The position numbers and the translations under genes were made by a program. The notes below the pieces were generated by a model that was not told the origin of the DNA, ran no database searches, and was given only the letters and a program-made list of their open reading frames with translations. Of a stretch of 64,000 bases of DNA, positions 18,674-30,888 are shown piece after piece; within the stretch, counting starts at the first letter, position 1; every line of letters begins with the position of its first letter. This DNA comes from Opitutus sp. GAS368 (GTDB taxonomy: Bacteria > Verrucomicrobiota > Verrucomicrobiia > Opitutales > Opitutaceae), in the NCBI RefSeq assembly GCF_900104925.1, contig NZ_LT629735.1, positions 652,291 through 716,290 of the forward strand, written 5' to 3'.

Positions 18674-20674
18674 ATGCGCTCCAAAGTCACCGTCGTCCTG
18701 CTCTTCCTCAATGTCGTCCTGTTCGCCTACATCTGGTTCTACGACCTGCCGCACATCCGCGAGGCGCAGACCCTGGAGAGCCGCCGCCGCGTGCTCGGGC
18801 CCGAGGCCGCCACCATCGAGGCGCTCACGCGCACCAACCGCGCCGGCGAAACGGTGAAGCTCGAAAAGCGCACCGACTCCTGGTGGCTCACCGTCCCCTA
18901 TGAATGGCCGGCCGACCGCAACGCCATCGCCGGCCTGCTCAGCACCCTCGAGCTGCTCGAGCACGAGACCAGCTTCCCCGTCGCCGAGCTCGCCGCGAGC
19001 GGCCGCAGCCTCGCCGACTACGGGCTCGCGGATCCCGCCCTCACCCTCGGGTTCACCTCGGCCGGCCGGAACTACACCCTCAAGATCGGTGACACCACCG
19101 AGGTGGGCAACCGCCTCTACGTTCTCTCCGCCGACGGCACCCGCATTCACGTTGTCAGTCGCAGCCTCGCCGAGGCCATCAGCCTCCCCCTCGACACCCT
19201 GCGCGCCGCCTCCCTCTTCACCGTGCCGGTGTTTGAGGTCCGCTCCCTCAACGTCCAGACCGCCGCGCCCGCCAACCTCAAGGTCCGCCTCCGCCGCGAC
19301 GCCGCCGCCCACTGGGCCTTCGAGGCGCCCATCAACGCCCGGGCCAGCAAGGCCGCGGTCGAGGTGACCATCAACTCGGTGAACGCGCTCACCGCCCGGA
19401 CCTTCCTCGAGCCCCGCGACACCGACCTCGATCGCGCCGGCCTCAACTCCCCGGCCCTGCGCGTCACCCTCGAGGGCAATGCCCGCCGCGAGACCCTGCT
19501 GCTCGGCAATCCCACCGGTGCGGTCATCCCGCCGCGCGAGGGCACCACCGTGCCCGACACCGAGTATTTCGCGAAGATCGAGGACAAGACCGTGGTCTTC
19601 ACCACCGTCGTTCCGAAGCCGCTGCTCGACGTGCTCCGCGCGGCCCAGGAAGAGCTGCGCGACCCGCGGGTGCTCGACTTCGAGCCCGCCACCGTCACCG
19701 CGTTCACCATCGTCGCCCCTGGCCAGCCCGAGCTGGCGCTGCAAAAACTGGAGGGCGAGCAGGGCTGGCAGGCCATTGTGCGCGTGCCCGGCTCGACGCC
19801 CTCGGCCATCGCCGCCGATCCCGGCGTCGTGACGGAGTTGCTGCAGAAAATCTCCCTGCTCTCCGCCCGCGAGGCCCGGCCGGGCGCCCCCAAGTTCCTC
19901 AGCGACGCCCCCGCCGCCAGCGACCTCGAAAACTGGGGCTTCAACCGCCCTGAGCGGGAGATCACCCTCAACCTCAGCACCGGCGGCGGCCCGCTCGGCA
20001 AGGAAGCCTCGACCCTCACGCTGCAGGTCGGCGTCTCGCCCGACAAACCCGGCGAGGCCTTCGCCCGCGTGACCAACGCTCCTTTCGTCTACCAGATCCT
20101 GCCCGACATTCTCGATGACGCGCCCGCGTTGGCCCGGCATTTCCGCCGCCGGATCCTGCGCGAACTGCCGGAGGCCGCCCGCATCACCGAGCTCAAGCTC
20201 ACCGCGCTGCCCGCCGGCACCGAGGTGTTCACCGCCCGCAACGAAACCGCCCTCACCGCCGAGTCGCTGGCCTCGGCGAAGCTCTCCGACAAGGCGCGGA
20301 CCGTGCTGGCCACCCTGCTCGGCCAGTTGCGCACCCTGCGGGCCAAGGCTTTCACCGCGGGCACCTTCACGGCCGACCACGCCGAGACCCCGCGGGGACC
20401 GCAGCCGTGGAAATACCAGCTGGATGCCACGCTCGTGCTCCCCGGGGGCAACGGGGCCGCGCCGACGCCCACCGTTTCCACCCTTTATTTCACCGACCGG
20501 CTCGGCGGCACCACCATGCTCGTGGGCACGCCGGAATTCGACGGCGTCGTCTTCGAGGCCACGCAGGAGATGCTCGATGCGGTCTTCGCCCTCACCTACG
20601 TCGAGAAGCAGGATCCCGGCCCGCCCGCCCCGGCCTCGGTGCCGACGACAGCGCCACCGCCGACGAAGCTTTAA
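18674..20674 (+). CDS. DUF4340 domain-containing membrane-anchored protein
   Basis: A 666-residue protein with one N-terminal membrane anchor (VTVVLLFLNVVLFAYIWFYD) and two or three DUF4340 beta-rich domains outside the cytoplasm. The first is marked by KRTDSWWLTVPYEWPADRNA and the ADYGLADPALTLGF pattern typical of the family. DUF4340 genes regularly follow gldAFG-like operons in verrucomicrobia, planctomycetes and myxobacteria, so it is probably the fourth component of this exporter. It ends in a proline-rich tail. A RAYT-family palindrome starts one base after the stop. Confidence 0.88.
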   Translation: MRSKVTVVLLFLNVVLFAYIWFYDLPHIREAQTLESRRRVLGPEAATIEALTRTNRAGETVKLEKRTDSWWLTVPYEWPADRNAIAGLLSTLELLEHETSFPVAELAASGRSLADYGLADPALTLGFTSAGRNYTLKIGDTTEVGNRLYVLSADGTRIHVVSRSLAEAISLPLDTLRAASLFTVPVFEVRSLNVQTAAPANLKVRLRRDAAAHWAFEAPINARASKAAVEVTINSVNALTARTFLEPRDTDLDRAGLNSPALRVTLEGNARRETLLLGNPTGAVIPPREGTTVPDTEYFAKIEDKTVVFTTVVPKPLLDVLRAAQEELRDPRVLDFEPATVTAFTIVAPGQPELALQKLEGEQGWQAIVRVPGSTPSAIAADPGVVTELLQKISLLSAREARPGAPKFLSDAPAASDLENWGFNRPEREITLNLSTGGGPLGKEASTLTLQVGVSPDKPGEAFARVTNAPFVYQILPDILDDAPALARHFRRRILRELPEAARITELKLTALPAGTEVFTARNETALTAESLASAKLSDKARTVLATLLGQLRTLRAKAFTAGTFTADHAETPRGPQPWKYQLDATLVLPGGNGAAPTPTVSTLYFTDRLGGTTMLVGTPEFDGVVFEATQEMLDAVFALTYVEKQDPGPPAPASVPTTAPPPTKL

Positions 20675-20675
20675 C

Positions 20676-21231
20676 TGTAGCGGCGGTCTATGACCGCCGT
20701 TCCCCGATGCATGCACCAGCCACGCCTCCACCGCCTCGCCCGCATTCATCTCAAACACCCACTCTATTTCGTCACGCTGTGCTCATTTGAGCGAAAACCC
20801 ATTCTGCTCCGACCAACCACGCACGAAGCCTTCGTTCAATTCTGCGAAAAGGGCGCCGACCGCGGGGCCTTTGTCGGACGCTACGTTCTCATGCCTGATC
20901 ACCTGCACTTGTTTGTTACCTTCAGCCTCGGAGATATATCCCTTTCGGATTGGGCAAAATCCCTGAAGAACACCCTTTCGAAATCGTGGTGCTCGGCCGG
21001 GGTTACGGCTCCCCATTGGCAAAAGGGATTTTTTGATCACGTTATGCGTTCCGCGGATTCCTACGATCAGAAATGGAATTACGTTGCCGCCAATCCCGTC
21101 CGCGCCGGCTTGGCCGCCACGCCCGAAGCGTGGCCCTATCAAGGCTCAATCCATGAACTGCATTTCTAACCCTGTGGCGGCGGTCTGTGACCGCCGTGTC
21201 GGTCAACGGCGGTCATAGACCGCCGCTACAG
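20676..21231 (+). mobile_element. RAYT cassette: transposase gene framed by REP-type palindromes
   Basis: A palindrome of the TGTAGCGGCGGTCTATGACC family lies at 20676-20700. A second, longer copy, GTGGCGGCGGTCTGTGACCG plus the inverse ending GCCGCTACA, lies at 21173-21231. The transposase gene sits between them, 10 bases from the left copy and 3 bases from the right copy. This is the standard layout of a REP-associated tyrosine transposase with its cognate repeats. Confidence 0.85.
20711..21169 (+). CDS. REP-associated tyrosine transposase (RAYT, Y1 HUH family)
   Basis: A 152-residue single-domain Y1 transposase. The HUH metal motif is HLHLF in VLMPDHLHLFVTF. The candidate catalytic tyrosine is in NYVAANPVRAGL, the usual C-terminal RAYT signature. 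N-terminal YFVTLCSFERKPIL matches the family start. The ATG at 20711 is preferred; the upstream in-frame ATG at 20690 lies inside the palindrome. RAYTs bind and cut single-stranded REP hairpins and are thought to spread them. Codon usage looks less GC-biased than neighbours, consistent with transfer. All motif residues are present, so it may be active. Confidence 0.93.
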   Translation: MHQPRLHRLARIHLKHPLYFVTLCSFERKPILLRPTTHEAFVQFCEKGADRGAFVGRYVLMPDHLHLFVTFSLGDISLSDWAKSLKNTLSKSWCSAGVTAPHWQKGFFDHVMRSADSYDQKWNYVAANPVRAGLAATPEAWPYQGSIHELHF

Positions 21232-21243
21232 CAGCCCGCCTCG

Positions 21244-24033
21244 ATGCCCGCCCAACCCACCCAACAAAAGCCCGCGCTGACCGTGCTGCGGTTCTGCGGC
21301 TCCTGTCTCGTCACCGTGGCGTGCTGGGCGGTGTGGCTCGTGCTGGGGGCGACGCTGGCCACCCTCATCTATGTGGCGACGGCCCGGGAACTGCCGGTGC
21401 CCGACTTCATGCTCCGGCGCGCCGAGGCGGAGCTGACCCGCGCCGGCCTCACGCTCAAGTTCGGCCGTGCCCGCCTGGATCCCACCGGGATCGTCTTGCT
21501 CGAGAACGTCCAGTTCCACTCCCGTTCGTTCGAGGAACCGCTGCTCACCTGCCGGTCGCTCTACCTGCGCTGCGACATCTGGTCGGTGCTCGCGGGCCGC
21601 CCCATCCCCGATGAGATCCGGCTCGAGGGCGCCGCGCTCCAGCTCCCCGCCATGCTTTCGCCGAGCGGCACCGTCGAGCCGCTGATCCACGACGTGGCCC
21701 TGGTGCTGCGGCACGAGGATGAGCGCTGGCTGGTGGACCAGTTCAACGGTCGCATCGGCCAGCTGGTGCTCACCGCCCGGGGCGAGGTGACGCTGCCCGC
21801 CCTCGCGCCCGGCGCCCCCGCCCTCACGCCCGACCAGCTCACCGGCCAGTTCCTGCAGGTCAGCCGGCAGTTCGCCAGCCAGCTTCATCGCCTCGAGGCC
21901 TTCGATTCGCCCGTGCTCGCGGTCCGGCTCGAGAGCCCGCCGGGGATCGGCAACACCGCGCATCTGCTGCTGACGACCGTCGCGGCGCACCAGCCGTGGG
22001 GCCAGCCGCTCACCCTCGGCCCCCTGGCGGCCACCGGCACGCTCCGGCTCGACGGCAAGGGGCCGCGGGTGCTGCGCCTGCATGCCGCGGCCCGTCACGC
22101 CCGCTACCAGGAGACTTACTCGGCGGAAATGGTGCGCGCCATCCTCAGCCTCGATCTCTCGCCGGACAATCTCGGCCTGCACCCGCGCGAGGCGCTCGTG
22201 GCCGTCGGCGAGCTGGCCGCGCCGGGCGCCTCCGCCCTCGGCCCCGTGCTCCGCGCCGACCTGACCCGCTGGCCCGACGTGTCGGCCGCGCTCGCGACCC
22301 AGCTCAGCGGGGAGTTCCTGGCCCTGGAGGTCGACGCCCGGCTGGCCGAGCAAAGCGCGCGCGTGCGCGCCGAGGGCCGCGGCTCGCCCGAGTTCATCAG
22401 CCGGGTGCTGAACCAGATCACGCCGCGCGCCGCGTCGTATTTCGTGTTCGGCGACCCCGTGGCCTTCCGCGCGGAGGCCGTGCTGGATCCGGGCTGGCGC
22501 TTCGCCCGCCTCTCCAGCCGCGTCGACGCCCGCCGGCTCGACTCCCACGGGGTGAAGATCACCGCCGCGCGCGGCCGGATCGATATCGAGGGCATGAGTT
22601 TTCTCGCCCACGACGCCCGCGTGGAGCTCGGCGAGAATTTTGCCCGTGGCTCCTACTGGATGAATTTCACCACCACCGACTACCGCATGCTCCTCGAGGG
22701 CCGGTTGCGGCCGCCCGAGATCAACGGTTGGTTCAAGGGCGACTGGTGGCTGAATTTCTGGAACGCCCATTTCGCCTTCCCCGTCGCCCCGCCGACCGCG
22801 GAGGTTGATCTGTCGGGCCGCTGGCGGGACCCGAGCCGCACGGTTTACTTCGGGAGCAGCGACGCCCGCGACGCCACCGTCTGGGGCGGCGAATTCGAGC
22901 AAACCCACGCGGTGCTCTTCCTCCGGCCCCACTTCACCCACGGGCTGGCGCTCGCGGCGACGCGCGCCGGCGGCGCGCAGCGGGTGACCGGCACCTTCAA
23001 GCGCACCGCGGACGCGCCCGGGCTCGGCCGGTTCGATTTCGATTTCGACTCGACCGTGGACCCCGCCGTCATCGGCCGGATGCTCGACGGCAAGGCGGAC
23101 GACGTGCTGGCCAGCCTGCGCTTTACCTCGCCGCCGCACGTGCACGCGCTGGGCACGGTCGGCACGACCAACGAATACACCTTCACCGGTTCCGCCGCCG
23201 GCGGGCTGCATTACCACGGCTTTCCCCTCGACTCGGCCCGCGTCACCGGGGGCGTCACGGGCTCCGAGGTGCGGCTCGACGCGATTGAGTTCACGATGGC
23301 CGGCGGCAAGGGCGCGGGCAAGGTCACGGTCTCCGGCCCGCCGGATGCCCGCCGGATCGGCTTCGACGTCACGGTCGGCGGCGCGGACCTGGCCCGCAGC
23401 ATCCGCGCCGTTGAGGAGTATCAGGCCAACCTCACCGGCACCAAGCCCGCCGCGGTGGCGGACAGCAAGTTCATGAAGCGCGCCGAGGGCGGCCGCCTTG
23501 ACGTCAGCTTGTCGGCCACGGGCCGGCCCGGCGATCTCCCCAGCTTCACCGGCACCGGCAACGCCTCGCTTGCCGGCGCCGAACTCGGCGAGATCCATCT
23601 CTTCGGCCTGCTTTCGCAGGTGCTCAGCGGACTGTCGCTGAATTTCACCTCGCTGAAGCTGGACGCGGCCCGCACGAGCTTTCGGATGGAAAATGGCCGG
23701 CTGCTTTTCCCCGACCTCAAGATCACCGGCAGCACCGCCGTCATCGATGCGCGCGGGAATTTCACCTTCGCCACCAGCGCGCTCGACTTCACCGCCCGGC
23801 TCAAGCCCTACGAGGAAAACCGCAACCTGATCACAGGCGTGATCGGCCTCGTCATGAACCCGCTCACCAGTATCCTCGAACTCAAGCTCACCGGCCCCGT
23901 CAGCAAACCCGACTGGTCCATCGTCGTCGGCGGCTCATCTTCCCACCCGGAGGCGCCGGCCCCGGCCACAAAATCCCCGCCCGAATCTCCGCCCATCACC
24001 GAACCGGCAAAACCTATTCCCCCAAAGAGTTAA
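21244..24033 (+). CDS. AsmA-like / DUF3971-type envelope protein
   Basis: A 929-residue protein with one N-terminal membrane helix (VTVACWAVWLVLGATLATLI), followed by a very long beta-rich periplasmic part. The last 250 residues look like the AsmA C-terminal domain: GRPGDLPSFTGTGNASLAGA, then repeated DLKITGSTAVIDARGNF-type strands and LELKLTGPVSKPDWSI. Such proteins bridge inner and outer membrane and have been linked to lipid transport and outer-membrane assembly. The ATG at 21244 is chosen; the upstream frame (from 21187) reads through a palindrome and would begin with the translated repeat NGGHRPPLQ. The extreme C-terminus is proline-rich. Confidence 0.8.
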   Translation: MPAQPTQQKPALTVLRFCGSCLVTVACWAVWLVLGATLATLIYVATARELPVPDFMLRRAEAELTRAGLTLKFGRARLDPTGIVLLENVQFHSRSFEEPLLTCRSLYLRCDIWSVLAGRPIPDEIRLEGAALQLPAMLSPSGTVEPLIHDVALVLRHEDERWLVDQFNGRIGQLVLTARGEVTLPALAPGAPALTPDQLTGQFLQVSRQFASQLHRLEAFDSPVLAVRLESPPGIGNTAHLLLTTVAAHQPWGQPLTLGPLAATGTLRLDGKGPRVLRLHAAARHARYQETYSAEMVRAILSLDLSPDNLGLHPREALVAVGELAAPGASALGPVLRADLTRWPDVSAALATQLSGEFLALEVDARLAEQSARVRAEGRGSPEFISRVLNQITPRAASYFVFGDPVAFRAEAVLDPGWRFARLSSRVDARRLDSHGVKITAARGRIDIEGMSFLAHDARVELGENFARGSYWMNFTTTDYRMLLEGRLRPPEINGWFKGDWWLNFWNAHFAFPVAPPTAEVDLSGRWRDPSRTVYFGSSDARDATVWGGEFEQTHAVLFLRPHFTHGLALAATRAGGAQRVTGTFKRTADAPGLGRFDFDFDSTVDPAVIGRMLDGKADDVLASLRFTSPPHVHALGTVGTTNEYTFTGSAAGGLHYHGFPLDSARVTGGVTGSEVRLDAIEFTMAGGKGAGKVTVSGPPDARRIGFDVTVGGADLARSIRAVEEYQANLTGTKPAAVADSKFMKRAEGGRLDVSLSATGRPGDLPSFTGTGNASLAGAELGEIHLFGLLSQVLSGLSLNFTSLKLDAARTSFRMENGRLLFPDLKITGSTAVIDARGNFTFATSALDFTARLKPYEENRNLITGVIGLVMNPLTSILELKLTGPVSKPDWSIVVGGSSSHPEAPAPATKSPPESPPITEPAKPIPPKS

Positions 24034-24139
24034 TACACGACGGTTGGGTGAACAGAGGAAATCCCGGGCGACCTAGGTGAAACCCCCTAAAAACCATTGC
24101 CAGCCGAATGGCGCCGCCCTAGCAAACTGAGCGCACCAC

Positions 24140-28081
<3,942 letters not shown>

Positions 28082-28092
28082 GGTGGATTGAA

Positions 28093-28208
28093 TGTAGGGT
28101 CGCCGCTTGCCGGCGGACCGTGCCTTTCGGTAGGGGCGGTTGTCCTCAACCGCCCTTGGTAGGGCGAGTCGTCCCGACGAGTCGCGTTCTTTGGAGGGCC
28201 CGCCTCCA
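28093..28208. repeat. Patchwork of four different repeat halves
   Basis: In order: GTAGGGTCGCCGCTTGCCGG (28093-28120), GGTAGGGGCGGTTGTCCTCA (about 28130-28158), GGTAGGGCGAGTCGTCCCGA (about 28158-28186) and TGGAGGGCCCGCCTCCA (about 28191-28208). Each belongs to a family with fuller copies elsewhere in the window. They lie head to tail between convergent genes. Confidence 0.85.
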
Positions 28209-28210
28209 CT

Positions 28211-29485
28211 TTACATTAATCCAATCAGTCCCTGAATCTCTCCCGCCCTCGCCGGATCCCCCGCGAGGTTTTTCATTTCCATCGGGTCCTTCTCCAAGTC
28301 GAAATACAACCACGGCGTCCCGTCCGCCTTGAGCACCAGCTTGTGCTTCGCCGAACGGAAACCGCGCCACGCCACCGGACACTGCTGGGCGATCTCCGTC
28401 GCCGTCGGCATCGAGATGAGCGCGCTGTCCCGCTTGTTGTGCCACTCCCGCCCCTCCGCCCAAGCCACCGCCATGTGCGGCAGGTCCACCAGGCTTACCG
28501 GATCGTTGCTCGGTCCTTTTCTTGTCACCTGCCCCTTGCCACTTGTCACTTTCCCACCGGGCCACCGCACCAGCAACGGAACCCGTATGCTCTCTTCGTA
28601 AGGCCACGCTTTGCGAAATAAACCGTGGCTCCCATGCATGTCCCCGTGCACCGACGTGAACACGACGATCGTCTCCGCCAGGTCCACCTCGGTCATCAGC
28701 TTCCCGGTGGCGCGGTCCGTCGCCTCGATGTGGGCGTAGTATCCCGCCAGTTCATCCCGCGCCTTTTCCTCCACCGGGCCGCCCGCCGGCACATTGGCCC
28801 GCAGCTTCAACTCCGTCGGTTTCATCTCCGTCACATGAGGCGCGGCCGCATGATACGGCGGATGCGGCGCCTCCAAGCTCACCACGCAGAACACCGGCTG
28901 TGAGTGCGGTGTCTTCAGCCACTCCGCCGCCCGCTGCACCAACACGTCGCTCTGATAACCTTTGAATCGCTTCGGCTGAGGCAACCTTGTCCCGTGCAGC
29001 CACGGATCGTTGAGCAGAAACCCGCTTTCGAATCCTTCCCACAGCTCGAAACCCCCGCGCCGCTCCGGCGGCACGAACTGCTTCGCGTTCGCCTCGCCGA
29101 CAAACGGCGCCGTGCGATCGCGTTCCCCGAGATGCCATTTGCCAAACCACGCCGTCGCATAGCCCCGGTCCTTCAGCGCATGCGCAATAGTCCGACCTGT
29201 AGGGGCGTTGCTTGACGACGCCCGTGCCTTGCCCGGCTCGCCTTTATACACGGGCAGCGCATCCCAATAATCGTTCACCCCATTCTCCGGACACAGCTTC
29301 CCCGTCAGCAACGCCGCCCGCGCCTGCGGTCCGAGAGGATGCGGCGTGACGGCCTGCGTGAAGTTGACCGCCTCGCTCGCCAGCCCGTCCAGCCACGGCG
29401 TCCGCGCGTTCGCGTCCCCCGCATACCCCGTCGCCATGGCCCGCCATTGCGTAGTGACAATCCAGAGTATGTTGGGCCGCGACAT
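28211..29485 (-). CDS. Sulfatase-fold protein lacking the catalytic residues
   Basis: A 424-residue alkaline-phosphatase-superfamily protein with clear sulfatase layout: PNILWIVT at the start, RTIAHALKDRGYATAWFGKWHLG, and a C-terminal DLEKDPMEMKNLA. Three active-site positions are changed. The metal-binding Asp after NILWIxT is Thr (TTQW). The formylglycine Cys/Ser of CxPxR is Gly, as the region reads PLGPQARAALLTGK. The metal Asp of FTSDHGD is Val (FTSVHGD). KWH is kept. It is therefore unlikely to hydrolyse sulfate esters by the known mechanism. Two stretches are translated repeats (28517-28556 and 29199-29228). The ATG at 29485 is supported by matching starts in two broken copies upstream. 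No signal peptide. Confidence 0.85.
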   Translation of the reverse strand: MSRPNILWIVTTQWRAMATGYAGDANARTPWLDGLASEAVNFTQAVTPHPLGPQARAALLTGKLCPENGVNDYWDALPVYKGEPGKARASSSNAPTGRTIAHALKDRGYATAWFGKWHLGERDRTAPFVGEANAKQFVPPERRGGFELWEGFESGFLLNDPWLHGTRLPQPKRFKGYQSDVLVQRAAEWLKTPHSQPVFCVVSLEAPHPPYHAAAPHVTEMKPTELKLRANVPAGGPVEEKARDELAGYYAHIEATDRATGKLMTEVDLAETIVVFTSVHGDMHGSHGLFRKAWPYEESIRVPLLVRWPGGKVTSGKGQVTRKGPSNDPVSLVDLPHMAVAWAEGREWHNKRDSALISMPTATEIAQQCPVAWRGFRSAKHKLVLKADGTPWLYFDLEKDPMEMKNLAGDPARAGEIQGLIGLM

Positions 29486-29489
29486 GCTA

Positions 29490-29594
29490 TTACTCTGCAA
29501 ACCTAACAAACGCGGTCGCTATAATCTCGCCGTAGCCTTCGGGCGAAGGCGGATGGGTGGTAATAATCCAAAGAATGTTCGGTTGAGCCGTCAT
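29490..29594 (-). pseudogene. Relic of a sulfatase-like gene start
   Basis: On the minus strand the first codons read MTAQPNILWIITTHP, matching the N-terminus of the adjacent sulfatase-like gene (SRPNILWIVTTQW). After about 14 codons the similarity stops and the frame ends after 34 codons at 29490. It lies directly upstream of the intact gene, on the same strand. Confidence 0.7.
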
Positions 29595-29694
29595 GGATAT
29601 TTTTAGCCACAAAAAGAGGCAAAGAGCCACAAAAACGGGCAACAGACTGCCTGCTAATTGACACCAGCAAATCTTCCCGCATATTGCCTCTCAA

Positions 29695-29913
29695 ATGCGC
29701 ACCTTGACTGCAGTCATTTATCCGGCGCCCCGCTCCAAGTGGCTGGTGGCCTACAATCCGGAGACCGGGACGACCACCCAGGGTCGCACCCATCAGGAAG
29801 CGTTGCGCAATCTCAAGGAAGCCACCGAGCTATACCTGTCCGAATTTCCCGAGAAAGCGAAGTCCGCCGGGCGGGCCGTGATGACCACCTTCGAGGTCGC
29901 CGCTCATGCCTAA
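29695..29913 (+). CDS. hicB: HicB-like antitoxin
   Basis: A 72-residue protein with the HicB partial RNase H-like fold: TAVIYPAPRSKWLVAYNPET and GRTHQEALRNLKEATELYL are typical of the family. It is the presumed antitoxin to the toxin gene that overlaps its end by eight bases (29906-29913). HicB antitoxins neutralise the toxin and often repress their own promoter, though no C-terminal DNA-binding extension is visible here. The pair lies between two broken copies of the sulfatase-like gene's 5' end. Confidence 0.88.
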   Translation: MRTLTAVIYPAPRSKWLVAYNPETGTTTQGRTHQEALRNLKEATELYLSEFPEKAKSAGRAVMTTFEVAAHA

Positions 29914-30124
29914 TTTGCCGGGAGTCTCCGGCCGTAAGGCCGTCAAGGCACTGGAAAAATTGGGCTTTGTTTTCATCCGCCAGAAAGGCAGCCATGCCAT
30001 CATGCGTCGCGGCGACCGCGGCTGCGTGGTGCCGATGCATCGGGAGATCAACCGTTGGACTCTCAACGGCGTGCTCAAACAAGCTGGTGTGTCCGCCGAT
30101 GAGTTTCTGAGCGCTTTAAAATAG
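29906..30124 (+). CDS. hicA: HicA-family mRNA interferase toxin
   Basis: A 72-residue HicA toxin with a double-stranded-RNA-binding-like fold. The catalytic histidine is in RQKGSHAIMRR, preceded by KALEKLGFVF and followed by VPMHREINRWTL, all family hallmarks. It cleaves mRNA when free of HicB. Its start overlaps the hicB stop, the normal translational coupling, although hicB-first order is the less common arrangement. The stop codon abuts a relic of the sulfatase-like gene on the opposite strand. Confidence 0.9.
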   Translation: MPNLPGVSGRKAVKALEKLGFVFIRQKGSHAIMRRGDRGCVVPMHREINRWTLNGVLKQAGVSADEFLSALK

Positions 30125-30229
30125 CCCGTCCAGCCACGGCGTCCGCGCATTCGCGTCCCCCGCATACCCCGTCGCCATGGCTCTCCATTGCGTCGTAACT
30201 ATCCAGAGGATGTTCGGTTGCCCGGCCAT
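30116..30229 (-). pseudogene. Second relic of a sulfatase-like gene start
   Basis: Minus-strand codons from 30229 read MAGQPNILWIVTTQWRAMAT and continue closely similar to residues 21-35 of the intact gene (GYAGDANARTPWLDGL). The frame then stops at 30116, inside the hicA 3' end. DNA similarity to 29382-29485 is high but not perfect, so it is an older paralogue rather than a fresh duplication. It keeps the Thr that replaces the metal-binding Asp. Confidence 0.85.
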
Positions 30230-30402
30230 GAGGAGGTTCAGCCATAAAAAGCACAAAAAGACACAAAGCGAACCTGCCTTGCGGTCCGTTGCTCGTGATC
30301 TTCGTGCCTCTTGTCAGCCATAGGCCTTGCGAAGGCTGATCGTGGTTAATCCCGCCGTGAATCCGGGTTGAATTTGCCCGGGCGCGGCGCCACCTTCCGG
30401 TC

Positions 30403-30888
30403 ATGCGCATCCGTGTCATCGCCACCGGCGGCACCATCGACAAGGTCTACTTCGACGCCGCCAGCGCCTACGAGGTCGGCGAGCCCCAGGTCGGGCCCGT
30501 CTTTCGCGAATCCAACGTCACCTTTGACTTCGTCGTCGAGTCCGTCCTCCAGAAGGACAGCCTCGCCATGACCGACGATGACCGCGCCCTCATCCGCACC
30601 CGCGTCGAGGCCTCGCCCGAGAATCTCATCCTGATTACCCACGGCACCGACACCATGACGGCCACGGCCGCCAAGCTCGAGGGCCTGAAGGACAAGGTCA
30701 TCGTCTTCACCGGTTCGATGCAGCCCGCCCGTTTCCGCAACAGCGACGCCGTCTTCAACCTCGGCTGCGCTGTCGGCGCCCTCCAATCGCTGTCACCCGG
30801 CATCTACATCGCGATGAACGGCGTGGTCGCGCCCGCCCACACGGTGAAAAAGAACCGCGCCCAAAGCCGCTTCGAGCCGAAGGCGTGA
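30403..30888 (+). CDS. Short asparaginase-domain protein
   Basis: A 161-residue protein equivalent to the N-terminal catalytic domain of type I/II L-asparaginases. The two active-site threonine motifs are present: ATGGTIDK at residue 5 onward and ITHGTDTM near residue 80. The C-terminal domain of full-length enzymes (about 330 residues) is absent, but short stand-alone members are common in bacterial genomes, so it is probably complete rather than broken. Activity on asparagine is not assured. Stops before a repeat-rich gap. Confidence 0.85.
   Translation: MRIRVIATGGTIDKVYFDAASAYEVGEPQVGPVFRESNVTFDFVVESVLQKDSLAMTDDDRALIRTRVEASPENLILITHGTDTMTATAAKLEGLKDKVIVFTGSMQPARFRNSDAVFNLGCAVGALQSLSPGIYIAMNGVVAPAHTVKKNRAQSRFEPKA

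Noticed and set aside
20690-20710. Upstream ATG for the RAYT gene
   Set aside because: It lies within the palindrome; the family N-terminus fits the ATG at 20711.
29695-30124. hicBA as a sign of a prophage or integrative element
   Set aside because: No integrase, phage structural gene or attachment site nearby; the pair stands alone among sulfatase relics.
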